DNA of 64,000 bases from an uncultured Eubacteriales bacterium (GCA_900316745.1 ONEB01000010.1:16619-80618), one strand, 5' to 3'. Counted from the first letter of the stretch, positions 48,774 to 58,285 are shown. Notes: generated by a model from the letters alone, not told the origin. Numbers and translations: made by a program.

Positions 48774-49230
48774 TACCGGTACGGGGCGGCATGAACACCG
48801 CCCCGTCGGCACATTAACCTATCCTGCCGGCGCGCGATTTGCGCCGGCAATGCCGCCGGCCGAGGTCGGAGCGCTCAGCACGCTCGCGCTCGCGCACATC
48901 GGTGACGGTGTGTATGAGCTCATGATGCGCACGGCATTGGCTTTCTCCGGCGTCACGGCGGCGCACGAGCTGCACCGCGAGACGGTTTACCGCGTGAATG
49001 CGCCCGCGCAGGCGCGCGCCGTGGAGCACATCCTGCCCGCGCTCACGCCGGAAGAGCTCGCGGTCTATAAGCGCGGCCGCAACGCCAAGGTCAATTCCGT
49101 CCCGCAGCACGCGGACGTCTCGGAGTACCATGCTGCCACGGGGCTGGAAGCCCTGTTCGGGTGGCTGTGGCTTCAGGGCATGACCGAACGGCTGGAAGCG
49201 CTCTTCGGGCTGATTACGGAGGTGCTCTGA
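48763..49230 (+). CDS. mrnC: Mini-ribonuclease III
   Basis: The 155-residue product is an RNase III catalytic domain without the double-stranded RNA-binding domain; MrnC trims 23S rRNA ends in Bacillus. Catalytic pattern: LALAHIGDGVYELMMRT, with the conserved aspartate, and EYHAATGLEALFGWLWLQG with the second acidic site. ATG 48763 has GAGG six bases upstream; the ATG six bases earlier is also possible. It overlaps ftsK by 11 bases and is one base from rqcH. Confidence 0.88.
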   Translation: MYSDTGTGRHEHRPVGTLTYPAGARFAPAMPPAEVGALSTLALAHIGDGVYELMMRTALAFSGVTAAHELHRETVYRVNAPAQARAVEHILPALTPEELAVYKRGRNAKVNSVPQHADVSEYHAATGLEALFGWLWLQGMTERLEALFGLITEVL

Positions 49231-49231
49231 T

Positions 49232-50992
49232 ATGCCGCTTGACAGTGTGTTTCTTTCCGGCCTCGCCGGAGAGCTCTCCGAAAAGCTCACCGGCGCCAAG
49301 ATCGATAAGGTTCAGCAGCCGGAACGCGATCTGCTCATTTTGTCGCTGCGTATGCCCGGCGGAAACGGAAGACTCCTTATCAACGGCGGCGTCGGCAGCG
49401 CACGCGTCCACCTGACGCAGGGAAAGTTTGAAAACCCCGCCGAGCCGCCGATGTTCTGCATGCTCCTGCGCAAGCACCTCGTCGGCGCGCGCATCGAGCG
49501 TGTGGAGCAGCCGCACGATGAGCGCCTTTTGCTGCTGCATCTGGACGCTCGCGACGAGATGGGCGTCAACGTGCGCAAGCGCCTCATCGTCGAGATGATG
49601 GGGAGACAATCCAATGTGATTCTGACAGGCGAGGACGAGATCATCATTGACTGCATGCGCCGTGTCGATCCCTCCATGAGCGAGCTGCGCCCGATCCTGC
49701 CCGGCATGCGCTACCGTCTGCCGCCGCGCCCGGACAAGCCGACGCTCTTTGATCTGGATCAGTCTGCGCGTGCCGAGATGGTTGCCCACGCTGAGCCCGG
49801 CGCCGCGCTGGACAGCTGGCTTTTGCGCACGTTCTCCGGTCTCTCGCCGCTTGTTTGCCGTGAGCTCTGTTATCGCGCGCTGGGGGACGCAAGCCCGCGT
49901 CTGGATGCGCTCTCCGATGAGCAGCAGGGACGTCTGCTGGAGGCGCTGGATGCGCTCTGCTATACCGTGAACGCCGGAAATCTGGAGCCGGTTTTGCTCT
50001 GCGAGGGCGAAAAGCTGCGCGACTTTACCTATCTTGCCGTGGAACAGTACGGCAGCGCGGTCAGATGCGAGTCGCGCGATAGCTTCTCTGCGCTTCTGGA
50101 TGAATTCTACCTGCGCCGTGACAAGGCCGAGTCCATGCGCCGCCGCTCGCAGTCTCTGCAAAAGAGCATGAAGACGCTGCGTGACCGCACGGCGAAAAAG
50201 CTCGCCCTGCAGCGGGAAGAGCTGCGCCGCAGCGAGGATCGCGAAGTGCTGCGCCGCCGCGCCGATCTCATCACGGCGAATCTCTACCGCATGAAAAAGG
50301 GCGACCGCGTCCTGCGCACTGAGGACTATTATGACCCTGACATGCCGACGGTTGAGATACCGCTCGACGTGCTGAAAACGCCGCAGGAGAATGCGGCCGC
50401 GCTCTATAAGCAATATCGCAAGGCCAAGACCGCCGAGCAGCATCTGAATGTGCTGATCGCGGAGGGGGAAAAGAATCTCGAATACCTGAACAGCGTTCTG
50501 GACGAGATCACGCGCGCCGAGACCGAGCGTGACCTGTCGGAGATCCGGCAGGAGCTGCGCGAGACCGGCTTCCTGCGACCCGAACGCGGGAAGAAAAAGC
50601 AGAAGTCTGCTCCCAGCGCGCCGCTGAGGTTTGTGTCGGATACCGGCTATGAGATCCTTGTCGGGCGCTCCAATATGCAAAACGACACGCTCACGCACCG
50701 CACCGCCCGCCGCACGGATCTCTGGCTTCATGTCCAGAAAATCCACGGCTCGCACGTCATCATCCGCTGCATGGACACCACACCGGATGACGGGACCATC
50801 GCGCAGGCGGCGTCGCTTGCCGTTTACTATTCGCAGGGACGCGGCGGCGGCAAGATCCCCGTCGACGTCACGCAGGTGCGCCACGTCCGCAAAAGCCCCG
50901 GCGGTCTTCCGGGCATGGTGCTCTACACCGATTACCAGACCGTGATCGCCGAATCGGACGAAGCTCTGGCGCAGCGGCTCCTGCAGAAATGA
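49232..50992 (+). CDS. rqcH: Ribosome-associated quality-control factor RqcH (NFACT family)
   Basis: The 586-residue protein has the NFACT-N domain (about residues 1-200, PLDSVFLSGLAGELSEKLTGAKIDKVQQP), a helix-hairpin-helix and long coiled coil (about 260-450), and the NFACT-R domain (about 465-570; GRSNMQNDTLTHRTARRTDLWLHVQKIHGSHVII). Such proteins bind stalled 50S subunits and add alanine tails to the nascent chain; older names are fibronectin-binding protein. It closes the uppP unit and is followed by a terminator shared with the convergent hydrolase gene. Confidence 0.92.
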   Translation: MPLDSVFLSGLAGELSEKLTGAKIDKVQQPERDLLILSLRMPGGNGRLLINGGVGSARVHLTQGKFENPAEPPMFCMLLRKHLVGARIERVEQPHDERLLLLHLDARDEMGVNVRKRLIVEMMGRQSNVILTGEDEIIIDCMRRVDPSMSELRPILPGMRYRLPPRPDKPTLFDLDQSARAEMVAHAEPGAALDSWLLRTFSGLSPLVCRELCYRALGDASPRLDALSDEQQGRLLEALDALCYTVNAGNLEPVLLCEGEKLRDFTYLAVEQYGSAVRCESRDSFSALLDEFYLRRDKAESMRRRSQSLQKSMKTLRDRTAKKLALQREELRRSEDREVLRRRADLITANLYRMKKGDRVLRTEDYYDPDMPTVEIPLDVLKTPQENAAALYKQYRKAKTAEQHLNVLIAEGEKNLEYLNSVLDEITRAETERDLSEIRQELRETGFLRPERGKKKQKSAPSAPLRFVSDTGYEILVGRSNMQNDTLTHRTARRTDLWLHVQKIHGSHVIIRCMDTTPDDGTIAQAASLAVYYSQGRGGGKIPVDVTQVRHVRKSPGGLPGMVLYTDYQTVIAESDEALAQRLLQK

Positions 50993-51004
50993 CATTCCCG
51001 CATC

Positions 51005-51042
51005 AAAAAAGCAAGCTCAGGTTCAGCCTGAGCTTGCTTTTG
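51005..51042. terminator. Bidirectional terminator between rqcH and the hydrolase gene
   Basis: AAGCAAGCTCAGG and CCTGAGCTTGCTT pair perfectly around a TTCAG-like loop, flanked by A and T runs. The right arm overlaps the last codons of the minus-strand gene. Confidence 0.85.
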
Positions 51043-51964
51043 CTATGCGTTCGTTCAAGAATGCCAAAATATCGTTTATCACATCCGCACCGCCGGGGTC
51101 CAGATGGATCTCGTGCCTGCGTCCGGGATAGAGCTTCATGTGCACATCGGTATGCCCGGTTTGCAGATATCGATCATAGGTGCCCTGCACGAGCGCGCCG
51201 TATTCCCCGACGGGATCGTCCGCGCCCGAGACCAACAGAATCGGCAGATCCTTTGGCGTGCCGTTGTAGATCGTCTTGCTTACGGCGTATTCGTTCAGCG
51301 TGAAGAGATCGTAAAAGCCCTGATTCGAAAAGATGAATTGCGAGAGCGGATCGATTTGTGCGCTGCTTACATGCTGCTCGTTCGTCGAGAGCCAATCGAT
51401 GTTTGTGCGATGCTCCGTGCGGGCGAGAAACTGCCGGAAGAGAATCCGGTTGATCTGCCTGCCGGGCGCCTTGCCCTGTACGAGTGAGAGCGCTTTCGCG
51501 CCGAGGATGCCCGCTTTCAGCGCCGCGTTTTCGCCGCCTGTTGCGCAGATGATCGCAGCGGCGTAGTCGTTTCCGCGCTCGCCGATGCAGGTCCGGCAGA
51601 CAAACGAGCCCATCGAGTATCCGAACAGCACGATCGGGACGCCCGGATGCTTTTCCTTGATCAGATCGGTGACCTGATACGCGTCCTCGCGAAACACGCG
51701 CCCTGTCTTGTTCTGCTTGCCGAAGTAGCCGCGCGGGTAGCGCTCGTTCACGGAATGACCGTGCCCGAGGTGGCTGTGACCGTAAACGGCATAGCCCTGC
51801 GCCGCGAACTGCGCGGCAAAGCTGTCGTAGCGGTCGATGTGCTCGAGCATACCGTGTATGATCTGCACCACGCCGCGGATCTTTCCGTTCTCCGGCAGAT
51901 ATTCCACCGCCGCAATGTCGCAGTCACCGACAACGGAGGGAAAGGAAAAACTGCGCTTGATCAT
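51023..51964 (-). CDS. Alpha/beta hydrolase, monoacylglycerol-lipase/lysophospholipase-like
   Basis: The 313-residue serine hydrolase has the nucleophile elbow GYSMGS near residue 114, the oxyanion strand VVQIIHGMLEHIDRYDSFA near residue 33, the acid in LLVSGADDPVGEYG, and a late histidine in YPGRRHEIHLD. This is the pattern of the Hydrolase_4 group that cleaves monoacylglycerols or lysophospholipids. No signal peptide. It precedes purB on the minus strand but with no shared role evident; it may be a single transcript with purB, since the gap is 43 bases. Confidence 0.88.
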   Translation of the reverse strand: MIKRSFSFPSVVGDCDIAAVEYLPENGKIRGVVQIIHGMLEHIDRYDSFAAQFAAQGYAVYGHSHLGHGHSVNERYPRGYFGKQNKTGRVFREDAYQVTDLIKEKHPGVPIVLFGYSMGSFVCRTCIGERGNDYAAAIICATGGENAALKAGILGAKALSLVQGKAPGRQINRILFRQFLARTEHRTNIDWLSTNEQHVSSAQIDPLSQFIFSNQGFYDLFTLNEYAVSKTIYNGTPKDLPILLVSGADDPVGEYGALVQGTYDRYLQTGHTDVHMKLYPGRRHEIHLDPGGADVINDILAFLNERIAKASSG

Positions 51965-52007
51965 GCGTTTCGCATCCTTTCAAGATCTGGGTTTCGACTG
52001 CCTGCAT

Positions 52008-53441
52008 TCAGACGGTAACGGTGTCCTCGGTGCCGAGCAGGTCACGGTTTGCGTCCAGCACGGGCTGTACATGCTCGCGCAGGAACGCTTCCGTCTGCTG
52101 CACGGCCATACCGGTGAACTTCGTCGGGTCGATCACGGTGCGCAGTTCTTCTTCACTGAGTCCGAACGTCTCGTCCGCCGCGATGCGCTCCAGAAGATCG
52201 TTCTTCGCGCCGGTGAGCTTCACGGCTTTGGCGGCCGCCACGCTGTGCTGGCGGATCGCCTCGTGCAGCGCCTGCCGGTCGCCGCCCTTTTCCTTGACAC
52301 AGTACATCATGATGTTCTCTGTTGCCATGAACGGCAGCTCGTCCATCAGAAGCTTCTCCGCCATCTTCGGATACACGGTCATGCCGCGCACGATGTTGAG
52401 ATAGAGATTCAGAATGCCGTCCACCGCGAGGAACGCCTCCGGAATACTGATGCGGCGGTTGGCGGAGTCGTCAAGCGTACGCTCAAACCACTGGGTTGCC
52501 GCAGTGACAGAGGCGTTCGTGAGATCGCTCATTACATAGCGGGCGAGAGAGGCAATGCGCTCAGAGCGCATCGGATTGCGCTTATACGCCATCGCGGAGG
52601 AGCCGATCTGACCGCTCTCAAAGGGCTCGTCCACAACCTTCAAATGACTCAGCAGGCGAATGTCGTTGGAAAACTTCGCCGCGCTCTGTGCCACACCGCA
52701 GAGGACCTGAAGCACCTGATAGTCCACCTTGCGGGAATAGGTCTGCCCGCTGACGGCGTAGGCCGCGTCAAAGCCCATCTTCTCGCAGATCTTCTTTTCG
52801 AGTGTGATCACTTTCCCGGCGTCACCGTCAAAGAGCGTAAGGAAGCTGGCGCCGGTTCCGGTCGTGCCCTTGCAGCCGAGCAGCTTCAGGTGCTCCAGCT
52901 GGAAGTCCAGCTGTTCAATATCCATCAGAATGTCCTGCGCCCAGAGCGTGGCGCGCTTGCCCATCGTGGTCGGCTGCGCCGCCTGGAAGTGCGTGTAGGC
53001 GAGCGTCGGGAGCGCCTTGTGTGTCTCGGCAAAGTCGGAGAGCGCCGCGAGCACGTTCACGAGCATCCTGCGCGTGAGCTGCAGTGCCTCGCGCATGAGG
53101 ATGATGTCGGTGTTGTCACAGACATAACAGCTCGTCGCGCCAAGGTGGATGATCGGCATCGCCTTGGGGCAGCACTCGCCATAGGTGTGCACATGCGCCA
53201 TCACGTCGTGGCGCACCACATGCTCGTGCGCTGCCGCAGAAGCATAGTCGATGTCCGTGATGTGCGCTTTCATCTCGGCGATCTGCTCGTCTGTGATCGG
53301 CAGACCCAGCTCCTTCTCGCTTTCAGCGAGCGCGATCCAAAGCTTGCGCCAGGTCGAAAACTTCCGGTCATCGGAGAAAATTGCCTGCATCTGTTTTCCC
53401 GCGTAGCGGGCGCAGAGGGGATTGCGGTAGCTGTCGTGCAT
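52008..53441 (-). CDS. purB: Adenylosuccinate lyase
   Basis: The 477-residue enzyme splits fumarate from adenylosuccinate and from SAICAR in purine synthesis. The fumarase-superfamily signature is GSSAMAYKRNPMRSE (about residue 285); H-bearing TSCYVCDNTDIILMR, VAYTHFQAAQPTTMGKR and GTTGTGASFL match the family. ATG 53441 follows GGAAAGGAAG; a longer open frame to 53561 lacks a ribosome site. No PurR-like box was recognised upstream, where the region to 53640 is AT-rich and otherwise featureless. Confidence 0.95.
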   Translation of the reverse strand: MHDSYRNPLCARYAGKQMQAIFSDDRKFSTWRKLWIALAESEKELGLPITDEQIAEMKAHITDIDYASAAAHEHVVRHDVMAHVHTYGECCPKAMPIIHLGATSCYVCDNTDIILMREALQLTRRMLVNVLAALSDFAETHKALPTLAYTHFQAAQPTTMGKRATLWAQDILMDIEQLDFQLEHLKLLGCKGTTGTGASFLTLFDGDAGKVITLEKKICEKMGFDAAYAVSGQTYSRKVDYQVLQVLCGVAQSAAKFSNDIRLLSHLKVVDEPFESGQIGSSAMAYKRNPMRSERIASLARYVMSDLTNASVTAATQWFERTLDDSANRRISIPEAFLAVDGILNLYLNIVRGMTVYPKMAEKLLMDELPFMATENIMMYCVKEKGGDRQALHEAIRQHSVAAAKAVKLTGAKNDLLERIAADETFGLSEEELRTVIDPTKFTGMAVQQTEAFLREHVQPVLDANRDLLGTEDTVTV

Positions 53442-53640
53442 GTCAATTCTTCCTTTCCGTTCCATGCGGTATCCTATATAACAAGTTTCAGTATATCTTA
53501 CCTGAAGAAAAAATGGAATAACGAATCTGGCGGCTTTTTGCTGTTTTTCCGTCAAGCACAAATCAAATCTCCGGATTGTGGGAAAATCCGTCGAATTTTA
53601 TAAATCGTATTTATCTTTCTATTTTTTGAAATCGATCTTC

Positions 53641-53669
53641 TTGACAAGATGTCCGAAAGGTAGTAAAGT
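53641..53669 (+). promoter_or_regulatory. Promoter of glnN
   Basis: TTGACA (53641-53646), 17-base spacer, TAAAGT (53664-53669). Confidence 0.8.
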
Positions 53670-53716
53670 AGCGCCATTGAAACGGCAAAGGCGTCGGGGG
53701 AGGAGGATTCTCTTTT

Positions 53717-53741
53717 GGCACCGGTGCCGCTTTTTTCGTTT
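53717..53741 (+). promoter_or_regulatory. Terminator-like palindrome in the glnN leader
   Basis: GGCACCGGTGCC (53717-53728) is a perfect 12-base palindrome, followed by GC and T6, between the promoter and the glnN start. It could be an attenuator, a protein site or chance; the stem is short. Confidence 0.3.
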
Positions 53742-53770
53742 TATCATACTTTAGCAAAGGAGAGATCCTT

Positions 53771-55864
53771 ATGGCGAAGATCTCGGAGATTTTCGGATCG
53801 AATGTGTTTGGCGACGCCGTGATGAAGCAGCGCCTGCCGAAAGAGACATATAAGCAGGTGCAGCGGACGATCCAGACGGGCAAGCGGCTGGATGACGAGG
53901 CGGCGCGGATCGTGGCCAACGCCATGAAGGACTGGGCGATTGAAAAGGGCGCCACACACTTCACGCATTGGTTCCAGCCGATGACGGGCGTCACCGCCGA
54001 GAAGCATGACAGCTTCATTTCTCCGACGGATAACGGCGGCGTCATCATGGAGTTCTCCGGCAAGGAGCTCGTCCGCGGCGAGCCTGACGCGTCGAGCTTT
54101 CCCTCCGGCGGCCTGCGCGCCACGTTTGAAGCGCGCGGCTATACCGCGTGGGACCCGACGAGCTATGCCTTCATCAAGGAAAACGTCCTTTGCATTCCGA
54201 CGGCGTTCTGCTCCTACGGCGGAGAAGCGCTCGATAAGAAAACGCCGCTTCTGCGCAGCATGGATGCGCTCAACCGCGAATGCCTGCGTATCGTGAAGCT
54301 CTTCGGTCACGAGGATGTAAAGCACATTATGACGACGGTCGGTCCCGAGCAGGAGTATTTCCTGATCGACCGCAAGGCTTATGAAAAGCGCAAGGATATC
54401 ATCTACACCGGCCGGACGCTCTTCGGCGCCAAGCCGCCGAAGGGACAGGAGCTGGACGATCACTACTTCGGCTCCATCAAGCCCCGCGTCCAGGCGTTCA
54501 TGAACGACCTGAACGAGGAGCTCTGGAAAGTCGGCGTCCTCGCCAAGACCGAACACAACGAGGTCGCCCCCGCGCAGCACGAGCTTGCGCCGATCTTCAC
54601 CACCGGAAACCTCGCCGCCGACCACAACCAGCTCACCATGGAGACCATGCAGCGCGTCGCCGCCCGCCACGGGATGGTGTGTCTTCTGCATGAAAAACCG
54701 TTTGCCGGCGTCAACGGAAGCGGAAAGCATAACAACTGGTCCATGAGCACCGACACCGGCATCAACCTGCTGGAGCCCGGTGATACCCCTGAGCAGAACG
54801 CGCTGTTCCTGCTGAGCCTCTGCGCTGTCATTCAGGCTGTTGATGATTATCAGGACATGCTCCGCATCAGCGTCGCCTCTGCCGGAAACGATCACCGTCT
54901 CGGCGCCAATGAGGCGCCTCCCGCGATCATCTCCATGTTCATCGGCGATGAGCTTGGAGCCATCCTGGATGCGATCGAGAGCGGCACGGCTTATGTCGGC
55001 AAGGAGCGCGAGCAGCTCAAAATCGGCGTTCACGTCCTGCCGCGGTTCCCGAAAGACACCACCGACCGCAACCGCACCTCGCCGTTTGCTTTCACGGGCA
55101 ACAAGTTTGAATTCCGCGCGCCCGGCTCCAGCGCGTCGATCTCCGGCGTCAACGTCGTTTTGAACACCGCTGTTGCCGAGAGCCTGCGGCAGTATGCCGA
55201 CGTGCTTGAAAACAGCACGGACTTTGAAAACGATCTTCAGTCGCTCATACGCCGCGTGATCCACGACCATAAGCGTATTATCTTCAACGGCAACGGGTAT
55301 GATGACGCCTGGGTGACGGAGGCGGCCAACCGGGGCCTTCTGAATCTGCGCACGACGCCCGAGGCGCTGCCGTATTACATTGCCGAGAAAAATGTCGAGC
55401 TGTTCACGCGGCACAAGGTCTATTCGCGGATCGAGATGGAGGCCCGCTATGAGATCCATCTGGAGCACTACTGCAAGGTGCTCAACATCGAGGCGCTCAC
55501 GATGATTGATATGGCGCGCCGCGACATTCTGCCCGCGGTCAGCCGCTATATCCACGAGCTGAGCGATACGGCGCTTGCGATCCAGTCGCTCACGACCTCA
55601 GCCGTCAGCACCTTTGAATCCGAGCAGGTGGCTGAAATGTCCGGCCTGCTGGCGGACGCTTTCCACAAGACCAAGAACCTCGACGCCGCTCTCTTCGGCG
55701 CGAAGTTTGTCACCGGAAGTCAGGCGCTTGCGGATTACTACCGCGAACGCGTGTTCAGCGCCATGGCGGAGCTGCGCATCACGATCGACCAGCTCGAGAC
55801 CATGACGCCGGAGGACGTCTGGCCGTTCCCGTCCTACGGCGAGCTGCTGTTCAGTGTGAAATAA
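53771..55864 (+). CDS. glnN: Glutamine synthetase type III
   Basis: The 697-residue enzyme makes glutamine from glutamate and ammonia and belongs to the large GSIII class, which is common in gut anaerobes. Characteristic stretches are [21 protein letters not shown] with metal ligands, [30 protein letters not shown] and the phosphate/substrate-binding [21 protein letters not shown]. Length and the C-terminal helical region (about residues 580-690) are normal for the class. It has its own promoter and a leader of about 95 bases with a terminator-like palindrome; AAAGGAGAG precedes the ATG. A terminator lies right after it. Confidence 0.97.
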   Translation: MAKISEIFGSNVFGDAVMKQRLPKETYKQVQRTIQTGKRLDDEAARIVANAMKDWAIEKGATHFTHWFQPMTGVTAEKHDSFISPTDNGGVIMEFSGKELVRGEPDASSFPSGGLRATFEARGYTAWDPTSYAFIKENVLCIPTAFCSYGGEALDKKTPLLRSMDALNRECLRIVKLFGHEDVKHIMTTVGPEQEYFLIDRKAYEKRKDIIYTGRTLFGAKPPKGQELDDHYFGSIKPRVQAFMNDLNEELWKVGVLAKTEHNEVAPAQHELAPIFTTGNLAADHNQLTMETMQRVAARHGMVCLLHEKPFAGVNGSGKHNNWSMSTDTGINLLEPGDTPEQNALFLLSLCAVIQAVDDYQDMLRISVASAGNDHRLGANEAPPAIISMFIGDELGAILDAIESGTAYVGKEREQLKIGVHVLPRFPKDTTDRNRTSPFAFTGNKFEFRAPGSSASISGVNVVLNTAVAESLRQYADVLENSTDFENDLQSLIRRVIHDHKRIIFNGNGYDDAWVTEAANRGLLNLRTTPEALPYYIAEKNVELFTRHKVYSRIEMEARYEIHLEHYCKVLNIEALTMIDMARRDILPAVSRYIHELSDTALAIQSLTTSAVSTFESEQVAEMSGLLADAFHKTKNLDAALFGAKFVTGSQALADYYRERVFSAMAELRITIDQLETMTPEDVWPFPSYGELLFSVK

Positions 55865-55871
55865 TAAGACA

Positions 55872-55909
55872 AACAGGCGTGGAAGCGAAACCGTTTCCAC
55901 GCCTGTGTT
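55872..55909. terminator. Terminator between glnN and bioY
   Basis: ACAGGCGTGGAAGCG and CGTTTCCACGCCTGT form a long stem with small internal mismatches; the genes on either side converge. Confidence 0.75.
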
Positions 55910-55924
55910 CTCTTATGAATCTCT

Positions 55925-56461
55925 TTAAGCCGGAACGTATCTTCTGAGCGCCTGACGCACTGCGACGGCAAGCGCGAGCTTGATCGCGTCAAACGGCAGG
56001 AACGGAATCACGCACAGCATCAGCGCCTTGCCGAAAGAGATCGCGCCGTTGGCTTTCGTATACACCGTGACAAACCACGCTGTTCCAAACGCATAGCAGA
56101 GCAGAAGACCCACAATCATAGACGCAATGAACACCGCAGGAGAAGTGCCGAAGCGCTTTTCGGCAAACCAGACGCAGAGACCGGAGAGCAGAAAGCCCAG
56201 CAGGTATCCGCCTGTCGCGCCAAATAGCGCGCCGGGTCCGCCTTTGAAGCCCGCGAATACCGGCACGCCGAACGCGCCCAGCAGCAGAAAGACACAGATC
56301 GAGATCGTGCCGCGCTTTCCGCCCAGCAACCCCAGCGCGGCGAATACAGCGAACGTTTGCAGCGTAAAGGGCACGGGACCCGGAATCTGGATCCAGGAGC
56401 ATACCGCGAGCACAGCGGCGAAAATGCCGCACAGGGTCAGATCGATCGTTTTCAGTTTCAT
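55925..56461 (-). CDS. bioY: Biotin transporter S-component BioY
   Basis: The 178-residue membrane protein has about six helices and the BioY segments PVPFTLQTFAVFAALGLLGGKRG, GAFGVPVFAGFKGGPGALFGATGGYLLGFL and the C-terminal FLPFDAIKLALAVAV. It captures biotin and may work with a shared energy-coupling module, not encoded here. ATG 56461 follows GGAGG. The upstream gap holds two biotin-repressor-like operators, and birA is divergent, so the two genes are very likely co-regulated by biotin. Confidence 0.93.
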   Translation of the reverse strand: MKLKTIDLTLCGIFAAVLAVCSWIQIPGPVPFTLQTFAVFAALGLLGGKRGTISICVFLLLGAFGVPVFAGFKGGPGALFGATGGYLLGFLLSGLCVWFAEKRFGTSPAVFIASMIVGLLLCYAFGTAWFVTVYTKANGAISFGKALMLCVIPFLPFDAIKLALAVAVRQALRRYVPA

Positions 56462-56469
56462 GATTGCCT

Positions 56470-56508
56470 CCGATTGTAAATTATAAAGCAAAAAATATTT
56501 ACAATCGG
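56470..56508. promoter_or_regulatory. BirA-type operator of bioY
   Basis: CCGATTGTAAAT (56470-56481) and ATTTACAATCGG (56497-56508) are perfect 12-base inverted arms with a 15-base spacer, the classic biotin-repressor layout. A minus-strand TATAAT (56480-56485) overlaps the left arm, so bound repressor would block bioY transcription. Confidence 0.88.
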
Positions 56509-56530
56509 AGATTACCACAGAACGATATCA

Positions 56531-56582
56531 TTGTCAACAAGCGATTTGCTTTCTTTACAATCGGAACGATGTGGTCTATAAT
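56531..56582 (+). promoter_or_regulatory. birA promoter with overlapping BirA-type operator
   Basis: TTGTCAA (56531-56537) and TTTACAA (56554-56560), 16 bases apart, make an imperfect copy of the bioY operator. TTTACA (56554-56559) is also the -35, with TATAAT (56577-56582) after 17 bases. Repressor bound here would cover the -35, so birA should repress itself. Confidence 0.7.
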
Positions 56583-56615
56583 GCGAACATAAGATGTTCA
56601 GAGAGAGGGATTCAG

Positions 56616-57611
56616 ATGCTCACAGATGCGGTGCTGACCCTGCTGACAGCTGCGAGGGGCAATTACATCTCCGGCGCGGAGATGAGCAAGACCCTCGGTG
56701 TGACGCGCATGGCCGTGAGCAATGCGGTGCGCGCGCTGCGGGAGCAGGGATATGCGATCTCCTCCATAACGAATCGCGGCTACTGTCTCACGGCGCAGCC
56801 GGACAATCTGACGCCCGGCGATGTGCTCGGCAGACTCCCGGAGTCCCGGCGCGGCACGGTGCGGGTGTTTGATACAATCGACTCTACCAATACCTACCTG
56901 AAGCGCGAGTTCATGGGCGGTGCGCCGCACGGGCTTTGCGCGGTGGCGAACGAACAGACGGCCGGACGCGGGCGAGTCGGGAGAACGTTTCTCTCCGCGC
57001 CAAACTGCGGCGTTTATCTGTCTGTGCTGCTGCGTCCGACCTGCGCGCCGGCAGACTGCGCCACGCTGACGTCACATGCCGCTGTTGCCGTGTGCCGCGC
57101 GTTGGAGCGTGTATGCGGCGTCCGTCCCGGTATCAAATGGACGAATGACATTCTGCTTGGCGGCAAAAAGGTCTGCGGCATCCTGACGGAGCTGTCCCTG
57201 GAGGGGGAGAGCGGCGCGGTTGATTCCGTGGTCATCGGCATCGGGATCAATGCGAACAATTTACCGGAGGATTTCCCTGAGGAGCTGCGTGAGATCGCCG
57301 GATCGGTGTACAGCGCAGCCGGTGTGCGTGTCTGCCGCGCGGAGCTTGCCGCGGCACTGATCATGGAGCTGGACGCTATGACGCAGGCATGGTCGAACGA
57401 TCCGCGCGCGTATTTGCAGGCGTATCGTGCGCTCTGCCTCACAACGGGGAAAGAGGTTCGCGTATTGCGCGGTGATACGCAGAGGCTCGCGTTTGCCGAA
57501 TCCGTTACAGATGATTTTGCGCTTGCAGTGCGATACCCCGACGGCAGCACGGAGGCGCTTACAGGAGGAGAAGTATCCGTTCGCGGTCTGCTTGGCTATC
57601 AGTGTGACTGA
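56616..57611 (+). CDS. birA: Bifunctional biotin--[carboxylase] ligase and biotin operon repressor
   Basis: The 331-residue product has a winged-helix DNA-binding domain (about residues 1-65; GNYISGAEMSKTLGVTRMAVSNAVRAL), the biotin ligase core with TIDSTNTYLKREF, the GRGRVGR biotinyl-AMP loop in QTAGRGRVGRTFLS, KWTNDILLGGKKVCGILTE, and a C-terminal SH3-like domain. It charges biotin enzymes and represses bioY and itself when biotin is plentiful. ATG 56616 follows GAGAGAGGGA. Two operators in the upstream gap support the repressor role. tetR follows after 44 bases. Confidence 0.95.
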   Translation: MLTDAVLTLLTAARGNYISGAEMSKTLGVTRMAVSNAVRALREQGYAISSITNRGYCLTAQPDNLTPGDVLGRLPESRRGTVRVFDTIDSTNTYLKREFMGGAPHGLCAVANEQTAGRGRVGRTFLSAPNCGVYLSVLLRPTCAPADCATLTSHAAVAVCRALERVCGVRPGIKWTNDILLGGKKVCGILTELSLEGESGAVDSVVIGIGINANNLPEDFPEELREIAGSVYSAAGVRVCRAELAAALIMELDAMTQAWSNDPRAYLQAYRALCLTTGKEVRVLRGDTQRLAFAESVTDDFALAVRYPDGSTEALTGGEVSVRGLLGYQCD

Positions 57612-57655
57612 TGCTTTCAGCCGAGGCAGCTTGAATCATTGAGGGAGGAGACCAG

Positions 57656-58219
57656 TTGGCGCGTTTTACCGAGCAAACCATTTTGCAAATATTTCAGGAA
57701 ATGCTGATCGAGATGCCGTTTGATCAGATCAAGGTTTCGACGCTGACCAGAAGATGCGAGATCAGCCCCAATACCTTCTACTATCACTATCGTGATATCC
57801 ACGATCTGCTGGACGCGTGGCTGCGCGAGCGGGTGGATCAGGAACTGGATGCGATCCCGAAGTCTTTCTCCTGGACGGAGCGGCTGCGCAGCATTCTCAA
57901 TATCTGCAAGGCAAATGAGAAGATCATTTTCCATATTTCCGACTCCAACGCGCGCTCGCAGCTCGAACGCTATGTCTACGAAACCAGCAGGGAGCATGTG
58001 CTCAATGCCGTGGATGAACGGCTGGGTGACGTGCATATTTCCAATGCGCGCCGGCAGGAGATCGGAGACTCTTTCCAGGTCGTCTTTCTCGGATTCTTTA
58101 TTCGGTTTCTCTGGAGCCGGATGGAGGATGATATCGACAGCAGCGTGGAATGGCTCGACCGGCAGTTCTGGCTCTATGTCAGACATGCGGTCGGAGAGTC
58201 CTATGAGCTGCGGAGTTGA
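57656..58219 (+). CDS. TetR/AcrR-family transcriptional regulator
   Basis: The 187-residue product has an N-terminal helix-turn-helix (about residues 5-50; KVSTLTRRCEISPNTFYYHYRDIHDLL), the standard TetR pattern, and a helical ligand-binding domain. Ligand unknown. The start is TTG at 57656 with GGGAGGAG just upstream. It lies between birA and cdsA and may act on neighbouring genes, but no clear inverted operator for it is seen. Confidence 0.88.
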   Translation: MARFTEQTILQIFQEMLIEMPFDQIKVSTLTRRCEISPNTFYYHYRDIHDLLDAWLRERVDQELDAIPKSFSWTERLRSILNICKANEKIIFHISDSNARSQLERYVYETSREHVLNAVDERLGDVHISNARRQEIGDSFQVVFLGFFIRFLWSRMEDDIDSSVEWLDRQFWLYVRHAVGESYELRS

Positions 58220-58243
58220 AATAACGTATAACGAAATTTATTC

Positions 58244-58270
58244 GACCACCCCTCCGCAAGGAGCCTGGTC
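58244..58270 (+). other. Small hairpin with GCAA tetraloop in the cdsA leader
   Basis: GACC...CTCC-GCAA-GGAG...GGTC forms a stem with an internal CC/CC mismatch, about 16 bases before the cdsA start. Its role is unknown. Confidence 0.35.
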
Positions 58271-58285
58271 AAAAGGAGAATCAAT

